Positions 60,813-64,000 of a DNA stretch of 64,000 nt are shown here, piece after piece; positions within the stretch are counted from its first letter, which is position 1, and each line of letters opens with the position of its first letter. This DNA comes from Trinickia symbiotica. Its GTDB lineage: Bacteria > Pseudomonadota > Gammaproteobacteria > Burkholderiales > Burkholderiaceae. Under the pieces are notes generated by a model that saw nothing but the letters and a program-made list of their open reading frames with translations, made no database searches and had not been told where the DNA came from. The position numbers and the translations under genes are program-made. The stretch lies in assembly GCF_002934455.1 (NCBI RefSeq), contig NZ_PTIR01000025.1, forward strand, positions 1 to 64,000, given 5' to 3'.

Positions 60813-63800
60813 TCAGCTTCCGATAAACTCGAACGCGCAGTCGTATGTCTCACGCAAATAAAGTTCGGTTACCCCGAGCAGCTCAAGCTGTGCGGGACTC
60901 ACGTCTGCGTTCAAAACGCCAGGTTGCACAACGTAAATTTTGAGTGATAGCCGACTAGACTGAAGTGACCGCGCAACGATAGAGAGCGCCTTCAAGTCAC
61001 CTCGTTCGAATCGCGTGCGTCCGCTGCGTTGCCGGCTAACCTCGCGGTACTGCAGATGCTTGAACAATCGCTCGGGTTCGCCCTTCCAAAAGACACTTCG
61101 CTGCGCCTGGCCGCAAACTACGTAAAGGTCATCCACGCGCGCCCCAGCCCTGTCACCTCCCGAGTATTTACAATGGTAGAAGGAGGCCACGACCTGACCA
61201 GGGAGAACCTTCATTGCAACTACGTCAGCCATCTCGCCGGAGCCATCATCATCAAAGATGATGTCAAGTCGGTCCTCGCCTTGGTGCGCAAGGAGACTTT
61301 CGATAACTCTTCGTTGAATCGAGTCCGCGTCTTTGTTTGCGCCTTGCGATTCTTTCCGGATGTTCACGCCGCCCCAATCCCAGGCGACAAGACGTTCGCG
61401 TTCGAATGCGACTCGCCGCTCAGTCGCGGGAAGCCTGAAAAGCTCGTTGTGAACGAGCGTTGAACCATCTGCGAAGTACAAACTAGGCGGCTCAGCGCGG
61501 AACCACTCCTCCAACGGTACACGTTTGCGTCCCGATACAATATGCGCCGCGGTACCATCAACGAGTACATAAGACACATCTTCGGCCGAGAAGCGCACCT
61601 CGTACACGCAATCACCGTTTGGCGTTCTGAGCTTCAAGCGTAAAGGACCTTCGGCAACGGTCGAATCCGGCTGAAGGTCAACTTCATAGAGTGCGCTCAA
61701 CGTTCCGTCGATATCGACATCGACGGCGTCCTCCCGCCGGTGCAACATCTCCTCATTCCAGTCGACAGCAATTAGCACGGCCGCCGGCCGCACTGAGACT
61801 ACCTCCGGAATGACGACGTTCCTGAAAATGTCTTCCGTTGAAATATTGGGATTGTTTAGCTTTGCGCCGACCTCATGACACCACTTCACCCATTTCGCAA
61901 GGTCATAGGCGATACGATGTGACCAAAGGCGCCCCTTTTGAGAACAGCCGACGGTGACTCGCTCACCGCTTTCGTAGCCACGACCGAACAAGTTAGATTT
62001 CGACCGGTTCTGGCGCAGCGCCAACGTGAGTGCATTCCCAACATCGGCGCCGCTGTGCATCGAAAACTGGACCGTCTTGCTTATCAGATGGCGTAGCCCG
62101 AGGTTCATGATGAGAAATCTTGTTACGCCGTGCAAGGACTTAAAGATTTGCTCGCCTTTAATTAGAGTCGCGTCGGTACCACAGACAGCCCGAGCGAGCT
62201 CTTCGTGCACCGACGAGTTGTCAGAGCTGTTAATGAACAGAAGTCTTTGCTCTTCACTCCAGTGCAATACGAATACGTTCCACGTCGTGTTCTTCAAATC
62301 GCGTACATCGCCCCACGGAACCTGTTCTTGGTCCTTGGTTACGAAAACGCTGACGTGCTCGGACGGATTATGGAAAGGACCCGCATACATTCGCGCTGCC
62401 TTTATCGCGCGTTGGATGCGTTCAGGGTCCCACGACGTACCGGTCCGGTAGACCACGGCGCTCATCTTCGGCGAGATGTTCTGCAACGCAATTTGTGGCG
62501 CGGACTCTCGGAATCCTTCGAGAAATTCGGAACGCCGAATTTCGTCTTCCGTGGCTCCCTCGCTCAGCACCCTGAGCAGTTTATTCCATTCTGCGTCTTC
62601 TGCATATAGTGCCCGCAAGCGCTCGCCGACTTCTACATCGGCGATATTGGCAATAACTGTGGCGTCGCCGATATCGTCGCCGGACGTTCGTGTGAACCTT
62701 CCGGTGAATTGCAGCGTGATTGCCAGGCTTTTGTGCATATCGTGAAGCGCGGCAATCTTGAGCTGTGGCATGTCGAAACCTTCGCCTAGCATATCGACGC
62801 AGACAATCACCCGAGAGACCCGCGTGCGGATGGCCTGTAAATTAGCCTGCCTGGTGACCGGGGTTTGTCGGCTGTGCACTATCAGCGGCCGCAGGTCAGA
62901 GGCATGCTCGCTGTAAATTTTATGTATCGCCTCAGCTCGCGAAATTGAGTGGACACGGGCCATGAGGACGTGGTCACGATTTGCAGCTAAATCTGCCCGG
63001 AGCACAGAAACCGCCTCCTCCATAATGCGGTCGTCTGCGCGCTCATTGTTGTACTCAACAACGGGCCGAAAGTTTACCGGCTTAAAGTACCTCTCAGCTT
63101 GGGCACGTCGAAGCGGGTAATTGAAAATCACCTTTCCGTCGACCAACTTTCCGTCAGTGCGGAATGGCGTCGCTGTGAACTGGAGGACAGGCTTTTCGCC
63201 AAATTGGTCGCGGAATGCTGTCCAGGTTGCGGCAGAGACATGATGCGCTTCATCTATGAACAGGTGCGTTGCCCAACTTGTGAGGACTTCCCTATGCGAC
63301 GCTCGGCTGTTTGCCGCAATGCTCATGGTCGCCACTACGACGTTGCAGCGCTCAAGGATGCGCTGAAGGGCTTCTGCATCTCTCGGCATGGCCTTGAGGA
63401 CACCCACCACGGGAAACTGAGCCTCGGAACCGACAACCCCAAGCTTTTTTAGCCATCCAAGTGTGACGAACTTGGAGCCAATCTGTTCTCGAAGGGCATC
63501 GCTGGGAACAAGAACCAACAGCCGCGGAATACGTTGAGCGACAAGCAATGCAAGCATTGTCTCAGTTTTTCCGGTGCCGGTCGGCATCACAATGGTTGCC
63601 GGCTTCGAGGAAGCGCGCCAATGACCTAACGCCGCATGTAGCGCGCCAACCTGTGGCGCACGCAATCCGGGGCGAACCGTTCCATCTTCCTCTGTGCGCT
63701 CTTCACGATATAGGAATGCGTCACCCCAACTCTCGACAACCGACGCTGTCCGCCGCGTGCTTTCGTCAGTTGGCTCGGCGCCGACGTTCAATGCTTTTGG

Positions 63801-63995
63801 AAACGCCCAGCGCGTAGGCCGAGCCGAAAGGTCCCAGTCTGAGCCCTCAGATGGAATCTCAGACGAATCTGAGAGAACCAGAAGGCGGTCCATACGTTCA
63901 GGCATGGGAATAGACCTTGTCGCCACCGCGATTTTCTCGGCGTCGAAATCTTCCAGAACAAAGTAGCTGCGAGCGCGACCCAGTGGCTCGCTCAC
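60813..63995 (-). CDS. SF2 DEAD/DEAH-type helicase with possible nuclease C-terminus
   Basis: This 1060-residue protein has a type III restriction/UvrB-like helicase core: Walker A PTGTGKT at 138-144, DEAH at 248-251 in LFIDEAHHVSA, LQFTATPFRTDG for motif III, and the later VCVDMLGEGFDMPQL and LQFTGRFTRTSG for motifs V and VI. About 400 residues of unknown fold follow. A C-terminal stretch at 908-945, IIFDDDGSGEMADVVAM and FYHCKYS, looks like a PD-(D/E)xK-type nuclease core with Asp924 and His941-x-Lys943. Such helicase-nuclease fusions often act in phage defence. The start is GTG at 63995, five bases from the window edge, so it may extend beyond. Confidence 0.8.
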   Translation of the reverse strand: MSEPLGRARSYFVLEDFDAEKIAVATRSIPMPERMDRLLVLSDSSEIPSEGSDWDLSARPTRWAFPKALNVGAEPTDESTRRTASVVESWGDAFLYREERTEEDGTVRPGLRAPQVGALHAALGHWRASSKPATIVMPTGTGKTETMLALLVAQRIPRLLVLVPSDALREQIGSKFVTLGWLKKLGVVGSEAQFPVVGVLKAMPRDAEALQRILERCNVVVATMSIAANSRASHREVLTSWATHLFIDEAHHVSAATWTAFRDQFGEKPVLQFTATPFRTDGKLVDGKVIFNYPLRRAQAERYFKPVNFRPVVEYNNERADDRIMEEAVSVLRADLAANRDHVLMARVHSISRAEAIHKIYSEHASDLRPLIVHSRQTPVTRQANLQAIRTRVSRVIVCVDMLGEGFDMPQLKIAALHDMHKSLAITLQFTGRFTRTSGDDIGDATVIANIADVEVGERLRALYAEDAEWNKLLRVLSEGATEDEIRRSEFLEGFRESAPQIALQNISPKMSAVVYRTGTSWDPERIQRAIKAARMYAGPFHNPSEHVSVFVTKDQEQVPWGDVRDLKNTTWNVFVLHWSEEQRLLFINSSDNSSVHEELARAVCGTDATLIKGEQIFKSLHGVTRFLIMNLGLRHLISKTVQFSMHSGADVGNALTLALRQNRSKSNLFGRGYESGERVTVGCSQKGRLWSHRIAYDLAKWVKWCHEVGAKLNNPNISTEDIFRNVVIPEVVSVRPAAVLIAVDWNEEMLHRREDAVDVDIDGTLSALYEVDLQPDSTVAEGPLRLKLRTPNGDCVYEVRFSAEDVSYVLVDGTAAHIVSGRKRVPLEEWFRAEPPSLYFADGSTLVHNELFRLPATERRVAFERERLVAWDWGGVNIRKESQGANKDADSIQRRVIESLLAHQGEDRLDIIFDDDGSGEMADVVAMKVLPGQVVASFYHCKYSGGDRAGARVDDLYVVCGQAQRSVFWKGEPERLFKHLQYREVSRQRSGRTRFERGDLKALSIVARSLQSSRLSLKIYVVQPGVLNADVSPAQLELLGVTELYLRETYDCAFEFIGS

Positions 63996-64000
63996 TGAGA

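Larger units (their letters stand above)
34069..64000. mobile_element. Part of an integrative conjugative element, PFGI-1/SPI-7/ICEclc family
   Basis: The run of gene families AlpA, ParA, long ParB, DUF2857, STY4528, PFL_4669 (TIGR03761), DUF3158, Ssb, then DUF3085, DUF3275 and STY4534 (DUF3577) is the conserved maintenance and replication backbone of this ICE family. The order agrees with such elements. Integrase, TopB, relaxase and type IV secretion genes are not in the window and should lie to the right. The left limit is only approximate, and whether the catabolic genes are cargo of the same element cannot be told. Confidence 0.88.

Noticed and set aside
1-64000. CRISPR arrays, tRNA, rRNA, transposases
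   Set aside because: I looked for regularly spaced repeats, cloverleaf-type sequence and transposase motifs and found none.

Overview
The window looks like a high-GC Burkholderiales genome (Burkholderia, Paraburkholderia or a relative). The grounds are a short beta-proteobacterial type porin, a high density of LysR regulators, a PcaF-type thiolase, and an integrative conjugative element (ICE) of the PFGI-1/SPI-7/ICEclc family. I see no tRNA, rRNA, CRISPR array, insertion sequence or integrase.

Positions 1 to about 33,500 are a catabolic accessory region in short, often divergent operons. From the left it holds: a truncated amidohydrolase; a cytochrome P450 with a 3Fe-4S ferredoxin; a decayed second P450 beside an intact 2Fe-2S ferredoxin and a two-domain EthD protein; an ACS-type MFS transporter; AraC and LysR regulators; three type-B carboxylesterases and one beta-lactamase-fold esterase; an aldehyde dehydrogenase with a DUF3237 protein and a dead SDR behind it; an intact SDR; an NRAMP-like transporter; an AAHS aromatic-acid transporter; a porin; a 3-oxoadipyl-CoA thiolase (pcaF); an ArgP-like regulator; and a fatty-acid desaturase overlapping a membrane transporter. 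Read together this suggests uptake (porin, MFS), ester hydrolysis, P450 oxidation, and alcohol/aldehyde oxidation of an ester or ether compound, with a possible exit into the beta-ketoadipate pathway. The substrate cannot be read from the sequence. A 15-bp inverted repeat, GATACG-N3-CGTATC, perfect or degenerate, recurs in five intergenic regions here and may define one regulon. No TetR-type gene is in the window.

Positions about 34,070 to the right edge are part of an ICE. A divergent XRE repressor/AlpA switch leads into a rightward maintenance module: parA, parB, DUF2857, a winged-helix-like protein, STY4528 family, PFL_4669/TIGR03761 family, DUF3158, ssb, a small hypothetical gene, and an HU gene with two frameshifts. 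Facing it is a leftward block from about 57 kb down to 44 kb: STY4534/DUF3577, a Cys-rich mini-ORF, ArdB-like antirestriction, a frameshifted hypothetical gene, an MGWLF-type protein, DUF3275, a DUF6094-like methyltransferase, two small proteins, a large SNF2-like helicase, DUF3085, TraB-like nitrilase, and helical-repeat proteins. Most leftward genes from about 50 to 57 kb are preceded by their own stem-loop leader. Three 19-bp palindromes downstream of parAB are candidate centromere or regulator sites. The far right carries an ACT-domain protein, an AbiE-type toxin-antitoxin pair with paired operators, and a 1060-residue SF2 helicase with a possible nuclease tail.

Three apparent frameshifts between 43.7 and 55.4 kb are single-base indels in short G or C runs, so base-calling error should be excluded before those genes are called dead.
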